Notes: generated from the sequence alone by a model not told the origin. Numbered from the stretch's first letter, positions 24,293-34,655 are shown. The stretch is 64,000 nucleotides of DNA from Argopecten irradians (GCF_041381155.1 NC_091136.1:52318284-52382283); one strand, 5' to 3'. Numbers and translations: made by a program.

Positions 24293-24655
24293 AGAGGCCC
24301 ATGGGCCTTAACGGTCATCTGACTCATTGCACAAAACAACAAAGTCACAGTATAAAGTATTGGTTAACGATTAATATAAACAATACAAGGAACTCCTTAG
24401 TTGAATATGTAAGTTTCTGAAATAGGTAAATGTCATTCGTTGAACAAACTTGGTAGCCCCTGGCCAAATTTGGTAAGGGGCCAGCGGCCATCTTGGAAAA
24501 CCAAAGTCTTAATGAAAATGTTTTGCATGTTGTTCGGCATTAATTTAAACCCCTATAGACCAATTTTCATTGAGATTGGAGTGGGCCAGCTAACATTAAG
24601 AAAATTTGCCCTTTTGGGGGCCCCACACCTCAGCCCCTAGGGGTCGGACCAGGTC
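24293..24655 (-). mobile_element. Interspersed repeat (GGCCTCTTGTT-terminated family) inside the CRY-DASH locus
   Basis: The reverse strand ends GATGACCGTTAAGGCCCATG, GGCCTCTTGTT, the same terminus as the elements in STYX. Its other end (GACCCCTAGGGGCTGAGG, GGGGCCCCCAAAAGGG) merges with CRY-DASH exon four at about 24650, so it is truncated or inserted within that exon. It occupies the place where the FAD-domain exons are expected. Confidence 0.7.
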
Positions 24656-25190
24656 TGGTAGTGTAAACGACTTCCTCACACGGGACTGACTTTCAACACT
24701 CTTCCTAAACTGTGTGTAGACATCTGGTAAACTGAAAGCCATCATCAAACAATTATATAAAATATGCTACTTATTTTGGATATGTATAGTTCCTATCAAA
24801 TCTGTACCGTATAGCTGGTCATTTTCACAGTGATGATATTTTTTTGGCAATTCTGTGAACTAATGTTATGATTGTAAAAATTTAAACTCAAATTTTATAA
24901 ATGTTTGAATAATATATACAAGTATGTTTATTATAGCCATAACACGAAAATTTAAAACGGCTTAAATTTGGTTTTCCTGTTTTTATATAGATCAAAGCAC
25001 AAAGCCCCACAGTTAACAGAGTATTCCTAATAAATTAACCCAAATAAAGCTCTAAATACAGCAGGCTCCGATTTCTTGACACAAAAGTTCCGACTCAAGT
25101 CAAACCTTAAGTTTTTTATCTTATATAACTTATATGAATATTTTTTACTGAAGTCAGTTTTTGACTTAAGTTTGTTTCGAGAAATCGGGG

Positions 25191-27260
25191 CCTTTAACTT
25201 CTTATATTGTTGACTTGGTTGCCTGATAATTGAAGAACAAACCTTTAACTTGTTATATTATTGACTTGGTTGCCTGATAATTGAAGAACAAACTTTTAAC
25301 TTGTTATATTGTTGACTTGGTTGCCTGATAATTGAAGAACAAACCTTTAACTTGTTATATTGTTGACTTGGTTGCCTGATAATTGAAGAACAAACCTTTA
25401 ACTTGTTATATTGTTGACTTGGTTGCCTGATAATTGAAGAACAAACCTTTAACTTGTTATATTATTGACTTGGTTGCCTGATAATTGAAGAACAAACTTT
25501 TAACTTGTTATATTATTGACTTGGTTGCCTGATAATTGAAGAACAAACCTTTTAACTTGTTATATTGTTGACTTGGTTGCCTGATAATTGAAGAACTAAC
25601 CTTTAACTTGTTATATTATTGACTTGGTTGCCTGATAATTGAAGAACTAACCTTTAACTTGTTATATTACTGACTTGGTTGCCTGATAATTGAAGAACAA
25701 ACCTTTAACTTGTTATATTGTTGACTTGGTTGCCTGATAATTGAAGAACAAACCTTTAACTTGTTATATTGTTGACTTGGTTGCCTGATAATTGAAGAAC
25801 AAACCTTTAACTTGTTATATTATTGACTTGGTTGCCTGATAATTGAAGAACAAACCTTTAACTTGTTATATTATTGACTTGGTTGCCTGATAATTGAAGA
25901 ACAAACCTTTAACTTGTTATATTGTTGACTTGGTTGCCTGATAATTGAAGAACTAACCTTTAACTTGTTATATTGTTGACTTGGTTGCCTGATAATTGAA
26001 GAACAAACCTTTAACTTGTTATATTGTTGACTTGGTTGCCTGATAATTGAAGAACAAACCTTTAACTTGTTATATTATTGACTTGGTTGCCTGATAATTG
26101 AAGAACAAACCTTTAACTTGTTATATTATTGACTTGGTTGCCTGATAATTGAAGAACAAACTTTTAACTTGTTATATTATTGACTTGGTTGCCTGATAAT
26201 TGAAGAACAAACTTTTAACTTGTTATATTGTTGACTTGGTTGCCTGATAATTGAAGAACTAACCTTTAACTTGTTATATTATTGACTTGGTTGCCTGATA
26301 ATTGAAGAACTAACCTTTAACTTGTTATATTATTGACTTGGTTGCCTGATAATTGAAGAACAAACCTTTAACTTGTTATATTGTTGACTTGGTTGCCTGA
26401 TAATTGAAGAACAAACCTTTAACTTGTTATATTGTTGACTTGGTTGCCTGATAATTGAAGAACAAACCTTTAACTTGTTATATTATTGACTTGGTTGCCT
26501 GATAATTGAAGAACAAACCTTTAACTTGTTATATTGTTGACTTGGTTGCCTGATAATTGAAGAACAAACCTTTAACTTGTTATATTGTTGACTTGGTTGC
26601 CTGATAATTGAAGAACAAACCTTTAACTTGTTATATTATTGACTTGTTTGACTGATAATTGAAGAACAAACCTTTTACTTGTTATATTGTTGACTTGGTT
26701 GCCTGATAATTGAAGAACAAACCTTTAACTTGTTATATTGTTGACTTGGTTGCCTGATAATTAAAGAACTAACCTTTAACTTGTTATATTATTGACTTGG
26801 TTGCCTGATAATTGAAGAACAAACCTTTTACTTGTTATATTATTGACTTGGTTGCCTGATAATTGAAGAACAAACCTTTAACTTGTTATATTGTTGACTT
26901 GGTTGCCTGATAATTGAAGAACAAACCTTTAACTTGTTATATTATTGACTTGTTTGACTGATAATTGAAGAACAAACCTTTTACTTGTTATATTGTTGAC
27001 TTGGTTGCCTGATAATTAAAGAACTAACCTTTAACTTGTTATATTATTGACTTGTTTGACTGATAATTGAAGAACAAACCTTTTACTTGTTATATTGTTG
27101 ACTTGGTTGCCTGATAATTGAAGAACAAACCTTTTACTTGTTATATTGTTGACTTGGTTGCCTGATAATTGAAGAACTAACCTTTAACTTGTTATATTAT
27201 TGACTTGGTTGCCTGTATATTGTTGACTTGGTTGCCTGTATATTGTTGACTTGATTGCCT
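25191..27260 (-). repeat. 51-bp minisatellite, about 40 copies, in a CRY-DASH intron
   Basis: The unit contains TTGACTTGGTTGCCTGATAA, TTGAAGAACAAACCTTTAAC and TTGTTATATTG. Period is 51 (for example 25210 to 25261). Variants alternate at three sites (ATTATTG/ATTGTTG, AACAAAC/AACTAAC, CCTTTAA/CTTTTAA), and sub-blocks recur, suggesting expansion by blocks. On the minus strand the array starts about 35 bases after the donor of the exon ending at 27294. Its right end degenerates into 27-base partial units (27213-27260). Confidence 0.97.
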
Positions 27261-27630
27261 GATAAGAAGTCACTAAGATGGTGTCTTACTTACTGTTCAA
27301 CCTTGTATGGAAGGTCATCCCTATGGTACAATGTGTGACCCCAAAATGTTTGAACTTTCACCCCACAACTCTTCTGCAGTCCTGACTCTACGTCAAGCTC
27401 TTCATTGGTGGCCTATTCATGAAAAACAATGTAACACAAATTATAAAGTCATATACTAAATATATCACATGTATAAATCATTTATAAAAACAATACCATG
27501 GGTAGTTGTTAATTTACAAAAAGTTTTTTTGTTTTTGATGAAGACCAAAAACCATGAATTGCATTATTATTTTTTCCATAGTTTACAAGAAATGTATGGA
27601 TTCAAGGTTTTGTGCATGATTAGGAGATTG

Positions 27631-27675
27631 ATTCGGACAAAGTGTTCTGTATATGTTACCAACAGAAGGTAAGTA
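27631..27675 (+). repeat. Inverted copy of the CRY-DASH exon-3 end and splice donor
   Basis: The plus strand reads GGACAAAGTGTTCTGTATAT, GTTACCAACAGAAG, then GTAAGTACTA. The minus-strand exon 28599-28500 ends with nearly the same bases and donor. The copy faces the opposite way from the gene and from the adjacent array, about 90 bases from the array edge. Confidence 0.8.
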
Positions 27676-27734
27676 CTATGCTTCTTATAATCATGTATGT
27701 TTGTGTTAATTAAGTCTGCCTAAGTTTTCCATAA

Positions 27735-28499
27735 AACTACCTCCTGTAAGTAACATACACAGGACACTTCGTACCCACCAACAGTCTGTATGATCTGTGG
27801 TACTTTCCTCCTGTAAGTATCATACACAGGACACTTGGTCCCCACCAACAGTCTGTATGATCTGTTGTACTAACCTCCTGTTGGTAACATACACAGGACA
27901 CTTTGTCCCCCACCAACAGTCTGTATGATCTGTGGTACTAACCTCCTGTTGGTAACATACACAGGACACTTTGTCCCCACCAACAGTCTGTATGATCTGT
28001 GGTACTAACCTCCTGTTGGTAACATACACAGGACATTTTGTCCCACACCAACAGTCAGTATAATCTGTGGTACTAACCTCCTGTTGGTACGTAACATACA
28101 CAGGACACTTTGTTCCCCACCAACAGTCTGTATGATCTGTGGTACTAACCTCCTGTTGGTAACATACACAGGACACTTTGTCCCCACCAACAGTCTGTAT
28201 GATCTGTGGTACTAACCTCCTGTTGGTTACATACACAGGAAGGACACTTTGTCCCCCACCAAAATTCTGTATGATCTGTGGTACTTACCTCCTGTTGGTA
28301 ACATACACAGGACACTTTGTCCCCACCAACAGTCAGTATAATCTGTGGTACTAACCTCCTGTTGGTACGTAACATACACAGGACACTTTGTTCCCCACCA
28401 ACAGTCTGTATGATCTGTGGTACTAACCTCCTGTTGGTTACATACACAGGAAGGACACTTTGTCCCCCACCAAAATTCTGTATGATCTGTGGTACTTAC
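27735..28499 (-). repeat. About 67-bp minisatellite made of CRY-DASH exon end plus 5' splice site
   Basis: Eleven units of 66-72 bases follow the true exon end (28500). On the minus strand each has CAGACTGTTGGTGGGGACAA, AGTGTCCTGTGTATGTTACC, AACAGGAG and then a donor-like GTTAGT, GTAAGT or GAAAGT and TACCACAGATCATA. The exon donor itself is GTAAGT. A block including TACGTAACATACACAGG recurs at about 28090 and 28368 and AGGAAGGACAC at 28227 and 28448, so multi-unit blocks were copied. Units differ more than those in STYX. Confidence 0.95.
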
Positions 28500-28700
28500 C
28501 TCCTGTTGGTAACATACACAGGACACTTTGTCTCCACCAACAGTCTGAATTATTTGTGGTACTATTTCCTCTGGTTTTCCCATTCTGATCACCAATCCAC
28601 TGTCAACAAAATACATGAAGAGCATATAATTAATCATATCTTATATAAACACTTCTGACAGTCAACAACATTCAATCCCAACAATACCAAGCACTAACTA

Positions 28701-29437
28701 CAGTGGAACCTCCCGAAACCGATCATGGTCGGTGTATATAATTTCGGCCGGTTTAGAGAGGGTTCGGTTTGGAGAAGTGGACCGAATACCGATCATTACG
28801 ATCCGGATTTAATCGATCTGAAGTCGTTTTTTTACACTAGTGTACCGCATGTATGGCTAGTGTTCGTCAAAACAGACCGATATTGATTGTTAATGTGAAT
28901 GTTATCACAAAAGAGAGAATCATACGTTTAAAAGAAATGGATTACAACAATCTTGACTTTGTTACCGCTTCTTCATGCAGATAATTTAGCTCTGCTTGTT
29001 TTCATAGACAGTAAACAAATCGCGTGCACGTGGTAGACCTCGGTTAAAAAATCTAAACAATAGACATGATTATATCATTACACCACCATCTCGGATATAA
29101 TTATCGTGTACCTATAGCATTTACATATGTATATATGCCCCAGGGCATGACATGCGACAACTATGGTACAGGTACGTGTGTATTTCACGGTTGGTTGATC
29201 AGACCTCAATGCAATCTATCGGTGTCGCTCAGGTAAGGCCGGTTTTCAAAAGTGTATTTTAGTTACATTTGACTATTCCGGTCTCAAAATCGGTCCGATA
29301 TTCGGAATTGGGAGGGATCGGTTTTGGGATGTTTTATATACTATTAATAAAGATAAATTCATTCCGTACATAACATCCATATTTGGTTTCTAGAGGTGAT
29401 CGGTTTTGAGAAGGTTCGGTTTTGGGAAGTTACACTG
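28701..29437. mobile_element. Tc1/mariner-like MITE in CRY-DASH intron, 737 bp
   Basis: The left end CAGTGGAACCTCCCGAAACC and right end GGTTTTGGGAAGTTACACTG are imperfect inverted repeats flanked by TA on both sides (28699-28700, 29438-29439). A CAGTG...ACTCCC-type end with a TA target fits pogo/Tigger-like mariner elements. CGGTTT motifs repeat subterminally. No transposase is visible. Confidence 0.75.
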
Positions 29438-29926
29438 TATAAAGATATAACTATCATCAAGCGTAAATTTCAGTTTTTATGTTATGGTATTAGTAATTAA
29501 TATTTATAACATTCTTTTTCATTTTGAATGATAAAGACCTATTAGTCCTTAAAGGTGGAGGTGCAATATATTTTGGTAGCAATTGAGATCAAGACATTTG
29601 TAATTCCTGGTACAGTGGTAAGAAGTCATGCAACTGTAGAATCTGTATTGCTAAAGCATCATCCACGACTTGTGTATCTCCGTATCAAGTTAAGTCCATA
29701 TATTAGTCTAATACAACATTCCTTACATTATGTAAAATTTGTTAAAGTTTCAAAAAAAAGGTAAAATACATGTATAAAATATCCATGTGTTTTGGGTTTT
29801 TATCAAATTTTGATAATTATTTAAAATAAAACACACAATAGTGACAATATGTCCCTGATCAGTTAATGTTTCCAATGTGTCTCTTCAAAATTACACATCG
29901 AAAATGATTTACTTATATTGCATATA

Positions 29927-30109
29927 GATTTGATTGCTAAACAGGATGATTAGATTAATTTATCTGTTGTTAATTAAATCTAGTTGAAAATTATTTATCA
30001 TGGAAATCAGGAATGTGAGATTTGATTGCTTAACAGGATGATTAGATTAATTTATCTGTTGTTAATTAAATCTAGTTGAAGATTAGTTATCATGGAAATC
30101 AGGAATGTG
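29927..30109 (+). repeat. 92-bp tandem duplication in CRY-DASH intron
   Basis: GATTTGATTGCTAAACAGGA to CATGGAAATCAGGAATGTG is present twice, 92 bases apart, with about five differences. Confidence 0.9.
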
Positions 30110-31159
30110 GTGGTGAAATCATAGCCGAAGCTGGAAAATAGAGAGAGATTCACGGTAGATTATATACATGTATTTAAAGTGTACAGTTGAGTTAATAGAG
30201 GATCATCAAGAATCATTGATGGCAGCTAGACTGTTTCAATTGCTGATGATTCATGGGAAAATTGATTGCTTTGAGTATTAACGTTAGCCATGAAATTGTT
30301 TGAAAAGAGCTTAAACATTAAGGTGTTGTTAAATTGTGCAGTAGTCCAAGAAATATTCTAAGTTTGTCCATATGGTACATACCTTCCTTTTTTCTTCAGT
30401 GTATTTTGAAGGTCTGCGACGCTCTCCAAGAGGAATTTGGCACGGTGTGCACCAGTTTTAGGAAAATTGAAATGATAAGTTCCTTGGAAATGCCGTGGAT
30501 CAAAGCAATATAGAGGCAATACATATTCAGCTGTCTTGTATGCCCAGTGTAACACCTGTAAGCACAACACTAAATTTACCATTCTCTCATGAGATCTACA
30601 TTTGTGTTCTTGTATAGTACCATGAAATCTGTAATCAGTAAGCAGGGGCATAGGAAGGGGCAAATTTACATAATTTTTAATTGTTATTTTACATTCAATC
30701 GTAACAAGATTCTATATACTGGCTAACAACAATTTTCACATCCTATATAAATTATCTAAAATATTTTATGTGCCATATTTATTGATAAATCTATCTAAGT
30801 GTACATCTGTCACTTTTATGACGCCATTTTACTATAGACAAAGAAGGAAATGGCAGCGCCATCAAACCTTGTTTGGATTTAATCATTCACAACTTATACA
30901 TATTGCAACTGCTCTCTTTGTAGTCTTCAAAAATAATTTTTGCAGGCCTGTGATTCGTTCAGGTTTGTTACCCTTCCTTCAGCTTTACAATGAGATAGTC
31001 TAGGGGTGTAGGGATCGGAAGTGATCGGAACCCCTGGAATATTGAGGATGATATATCTCTAACAATCAATTATCTGACTATAAAACCACACCTACGATTA
31101 CTCTCAGATACTTGACGTTCCAGTAGTAGTGAGTACTGGAACATTTGTACAGATATCAG

Positions 31160-31750
31160 CTGAAGCCGGATTGGACTTGGTCGATCATCCGTGACCATGT
31201 AGCTCAGTCGGTCACTAGAGCACTCCGCTAGTGTTTGGAGGGTCCCGGGTTTCGAATCATGGTCTGGTCGCTACATTTCCTCCTCTGCTGTTACAGAATT
31301 GGCGCCCAACTAAATAACCCATGGTGGTGGATTTGGAAGGGTCTCGCATGTCTTCGAGGGTGAAGAAGAATTCGAGAAAGGAGGGAGGAGTGAAGCGGGA
31401 TTGGATTGGGTCAATCATCGGCGACCAGGTAGCTCAGTCAGTAGAGCACTTGGCTAGTGTTTGGAGGGTCCCGGGTTCGAATCCCAGTCAGGCCGCTACA
31501 TTTTCTCCACTCCTGTTACAGAATTGGCGCCCAACTAAACAACCCATGGTACGTGGTGGTGTTTGGAGGGGTCTCGTATGTCTTCGAGGGTGAAAACTTC
31601 GAGAAAGGAGGGAGGAGCGTAGTGTGATTGGACTGGGTCGACCATCGATGACCAGGTAGCTTAGTCAGTAGAGCACTCGGCTAGTGTTCTGAGGGTTCCG
31701 GATTCGAATCCCGGTCTGGACGCAACATTTTCTTCTCTCCTGTTCCCATT
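31160..31750 (+). repeat. Three tandem units (about 230 bp) each with a tRNA-like sequence
   Basis: tRNA-like cores lie at 31193-31269, 31423-31494 and 31650-31721. Each has an A-box (TAGCTCAGTCGGT / TAGCTCAGTCAGTAGAGC), a T-loop/B-box (GGTTCGAATCC; copies 1 and 3 vary) and an acceptor-like GACCAGG/TCTGGTC pairing. The anticodon arm is irregular, so these are tRNA-derived rather than working tRNA genes. Between cores: TTACAGAATTGGCGCCCAAC, TCGCATGTCTTCGAGGGTG, GAGAAAGGAGGGAGGAG. TGGCGCCCAAC resembles a retroelement primer-binding site, but no such element is visible here. Confidence 0.75.
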
Positions 31751-31861
31751 TTATTTAACATTTCCTATGGTCATACCCCTCCCTAGCTACTGTTGTAGCG
31801 GAAAAGATATCACCTTCTGACTGACTCCCCACACCGAGTTATTTAATACACAAACTTTTGC

Positions 31862-32406
31862 CACAGGTGTCTGCTTCTGGTTTGATAAAAATATAATAAC
31901 CTACCCCTACTATATGACCTACCCCTTCTACCCTACATCAAGGACGTATATGAGAAGGATAAGTCACACTGGGTTTTGGGGAAGTCCAAGGCAGGCGCTT
32001 TTGTGTTTGTGCACTGACGACTGATTTTCCTTTGATATCCGCCGGCGCAGCCTTTGATGTAGCTTGCGGGTGCGAGGGTAACCGTCTTACTTTCTGAAGC
32101 GGTGCTGTCATTTCATGAGCTGTCGATTTTTTTAACAAAAATTTAAGACATATCCCCTAAATATTCCGTCTTTAAAGCAAGTTATAAACGTCGTGAAATT
32201 TAATAAACTTTACAATGGTGTTTCGTTTGACTCGATAAGACAAGTATTTGTTGAGAAAAACGGTTTTTATTCCCGGTTCATAGGCGTCTCGCGTGGTGTT
32301 TAGTAATGTAAAGAGACAGACACGAATCCTTCTCACTTATAAATCCTTGCCTACATAAAGTAGGGTAGGATATTTTATTTTTCCAAAACCAGATGCAGAC
32401 GCCTGT
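31862..32406. mobile_element. Fold-back element carrying a nested MITE
   Basis: CACAGGTGTCTGCTTCTGGT, then TAATAACCTACCC, at the left is mirrored at the right by GTAGGGTAGGATATTTTAT and CCAGATGCAGACGCCTGTG. The centre of the fold-back is occupied by a copy of another MITE (31937-32347). Confidence 0.75.
31937..32347. mobile_element. MITE family 'AAGGACGTATATGAGAAGGA', copy 2
   Basis: About 410 bases align with 7140-7566. Ends CAAGGACGTATATGAGAAGG and CTTCTCACTTATAAATCCTTG are imperfect inverted repeats. It sits inside the fold-back 31862-32406. Confidence 0.85.
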
Positions 32407-32847
32407 GCTTTTACTGACGAGTGCTACGTTTATTTTACCTCATTATCGTGGAGTCTCAAATCATTTCGAAGTAGGCAAACAATAACTTTGACTTTCGTCG
32501 ACATTTTTCCGATCTTCTGTTCTTTTTACGAAGTTCTGTAGACGTTATGCTTCTTTCACGTGTCGGTGTGCACAGCTCCGTGGTGTTATGAAAGACAACA
32601 TGTGCGTCTGTGATTCTTGTTTGGTACTCATCGGAGTTTTATATCGCCTAATGACCATAAACCTAGCAGCAAGATGTTCCGAAGAAATGTTTATGAAACA
32701 GTCAGGGGAGGCTACTCTAGTTTCTGCTACCTGTAAAAATCTTCTCACAGAAGCCTGGTTAGCTTTTTTTTAACAATTCTCAATATATTAAGACGATTGA
32801 GATCACAAAGAACGCAAAACTAAGCTGTCAAGTAATTGTAAATGTTT

Positions 32848-32877
32848 ATCAAGGATTTATAAATATACGTCCTTGAT
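32848..32877. repeat. Fused ends of the same MITE family without interior
   Basis: ATCAAGGATTTATAAATATA followed by CGTCCTTGAT is the two MITE termini joined back to back, with nothing between. It could be an internal deletion or a footprint-like remnant. Confidence 0.6.
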
Positions 32878-33008
32878 GTTTATGAATCAAATGCAATCAG
32901 AATTTTGATATTTGTCTGATACAAATTCAATTTGATAAAAGTTGTTTTTATAAACAAACGAATACCGTAATCATAACGCATAGTGTACGGTACATACATA
33001 CAAATGTA

Positions 33009-33853
33009 GGTACCTGGCTCGTTTTATCCTTCAATGACATGTTGTATTTTTATTTTATTATGTCCAAGATTTTTAGATCTAAAGGCAAAATATTCAAAAC
33101 CATACCTTTATCGTCGACCATCTTTTTTCAAGATGATTGAATTGTTTTGTAGTAACGGTTACCCATGCAAAAACTTAATTTCCGGTATGAAATCATCCTC
33201 TGCAGCAGGTGTACCTAGCACTTTCGCTCATTATCCTTGGGACTATTGCAAGGAGATGGTTTACGCCCTTGGTGCATTGTAATAAATACTTTCCTTAACT
33301 TCATCAGAACTTTAAATGTGAAATTACTTTGAAGTTCTTTGTTACATAAAAGTGTGTTTATTATCATATTGATATTGATACGATACACTTGTTTCGCTGC
33401 TCAAAATAGTCGTCTACTAGAGCACTGTCCAGTCTCTGTGCTCGTGGTGATTTACCTGAGTCATGCTTGAATGCCTTTCTTGGGTACATTAGATCTAGAG
33501 CTCAGACCTATATTTTATAATGTGTGGGGTTTTTTTATTCTGTTTCTCTTACATAAGATGTGCTTTTTGTAATGTATATCATATTTTTGTGTTGTATTAC
33601 ATTGGCTGTGTTCTCCGCCTTCTTGCACATATTTAATATGTTGTCATATGTATGTTTATGGTAATCCTATATGATCGTTTGCATTCGGAATAAAATGGAT
33701 TGAAATTGAAATTGAAATTGAAGTCAACAAGAGTTCCACATGCCTTGAAAATAATAAACGATCATCTGTAATACATAATGTATTACAGCTTGTCATGTGA
33801 ATCAAAATCATGTATTAAAACATGTCGTTTAAAAATAAAACGAGCCAGGTAAC
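33009..33853. mobile_element. TIR element, about 845 bp, containing an exon and 3'UTR-like segment
   Basis: GTACCTGGCTCGTTTTAT at the left and AAAACGAGCCAGGTAAC at the right form imperfect inverted repeats, with TGACATGTT / AACATGTCG mirrored just inside. Inside, 33172-33545 (plus strand) matches 22745-23116 reversed, including the end of a reading frame that terminates at 33280-33282. It continues into ATTTAATATGTTGTCATATG and a tail of four ATTGAA repeats after GAATAAAATGG, which looks like a retroposon or mRNA 3' end. Confidence 0.55.
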
Positions 33854-34119
33854 TATATATGATGTATAGACATGGCATATACCGATTTTGAAGCGATCAA
33901 GAAACAAATAAATTCTAAAGTTAATGTTATTACATGACAACAAAAAGATTAAAGATAATGGTTGGAATCTGCAATGGCCATGGGTTAGCCAAAAGAAGAG
34001 CAGTAATTATAAATTTATCTTTATTAAGGCCACTTATCAAAGAATTTTTAGAATTACTATTCAAAACAGAAGGAAAGTTATAGCTATGTATTTATCAATT
34101 GTTGTCAAATCCAAGGCAG

Positions 34120-34655
34120 CCTTTCTCTTTGTGCGCCCTGCAGATAGGGCATTAGAATTGTACCTGCTGCCCCTATTGCATGATCGTAAAAGGCGACTAA
34201 ATTTAGGATCTTTTCTCTTCTTCCTAACTGACTTTATCTTTCCTAATACCTCCCTTGGCATCGCCTCACTTTTGGCCTTGAGTTGAGTGTTCGCCCCTGT
34301 GAGGAAGGCTATGGGTTCTGTCCCCTGGCCGAGACACACCAAAGTCTATAAAAGTGGTAGTTTCTGCTCCTGCTTTGCGCTTTGCAAACAGGGAGTGGGA
34401 CGACTGGTTCGCCCGTTGTCGGTATAATGTGACCGGATGGGGTGTGTTGTTTGGTGTCTTCGGCGGCATGCTTCAGTGGTATATCACTATAAAAAGGGCA
34501 ACAGTTCCACTATACAAGAAGACACAACATGAATATACCGCAGCTCCCAAAACATGCACCTCGCACAACATACACGCAACATGCTGCACACATGGGAGGC
34601 CGTCCTTACATGACCATAGCTGTTAATAGGACGTTAATTAATCAAACAAACAAAC
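34120..34655 (+). mobile_element. SINE-like repeat, long copy
   Basis: TTGTACCTGCTGCCCCTATT, CGTAAAAGGCGACTAAATTT, GAGTGGGACGACTGGTTCGC, GGTATAATGTGACCGG and CACATGGGAGGCCGTCCTTA lead to a CAAA-repeat tail (AATCAAACAAACAAACAAAA). Shared with 51945-52285. The 3' tail suggests retroposition. Several open frames cross it but their products are not protein-like. Confidence 0.65.

Larger units (their letters stand above)
24045..30555 (-). pseudogene. cry-dash: CRY-DASH cryptochrome/photolyase, antenna-domain exons and C-terminal exon present, FAD-binding core absent
   Basis: Exons in transcript order: 30555-30383, 28599-28500, 27412-27294, 24731 to about 24650, and 24143-24045 (TAA). The first three are complete and join in frame with consensus splice sites. 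They read VLHWAYKTAEYVLPLYCFDP, then GTYHFNFPKTGAHRAKFLLE, then GLVIRMGKPEEIVPQI, then ATNEELDVE, VQTFWGHTLYHRDDLPY. The fourth begins LPDVYTQFRKSVESQSRVRK. These are the photolyase alpha/beta domain and linker of the DASH clade. The last exon ends QNRGIDFYFKGG, a hallmark of the DASH C-terminus. The 250-300 residues between, which hold the FAD- and DNA-binding helices, are not found. Exon four instead runs into an interspersed repeat at about 24293-24655. DASH proteins repair cyclobutane dimers in single-stranded DNA. Without this domain the product could not be a photolyase. The first exon (start codon to HDNE) was not located and should lie above 30555. An assembly collapse rather than a real deletion is possible, since the visible frame is undamaged. 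Confidence 0.88.

Noticed and set aside
27820-28658. Open frames of 61-138 codons with repeated CPVYVTNRR / DHTDCWWG peptides
   Set aside because: They are array units read in several frames; only the exon 28599-28500 in the CRY-DASH frame is genuine.
31193-31721. Three functional tRNA genes
   Set aside because: The anticodon arms do not pair regularly, the T-loop and acceptor differ between copies, and the unit is a longer tandem repeat.
34061-34626. Several open frames of 60-120 codons on both strands
   Set aside because: They lie in the SINE-like repeat also present at 51945-52395, with no conserved frame between the copies.
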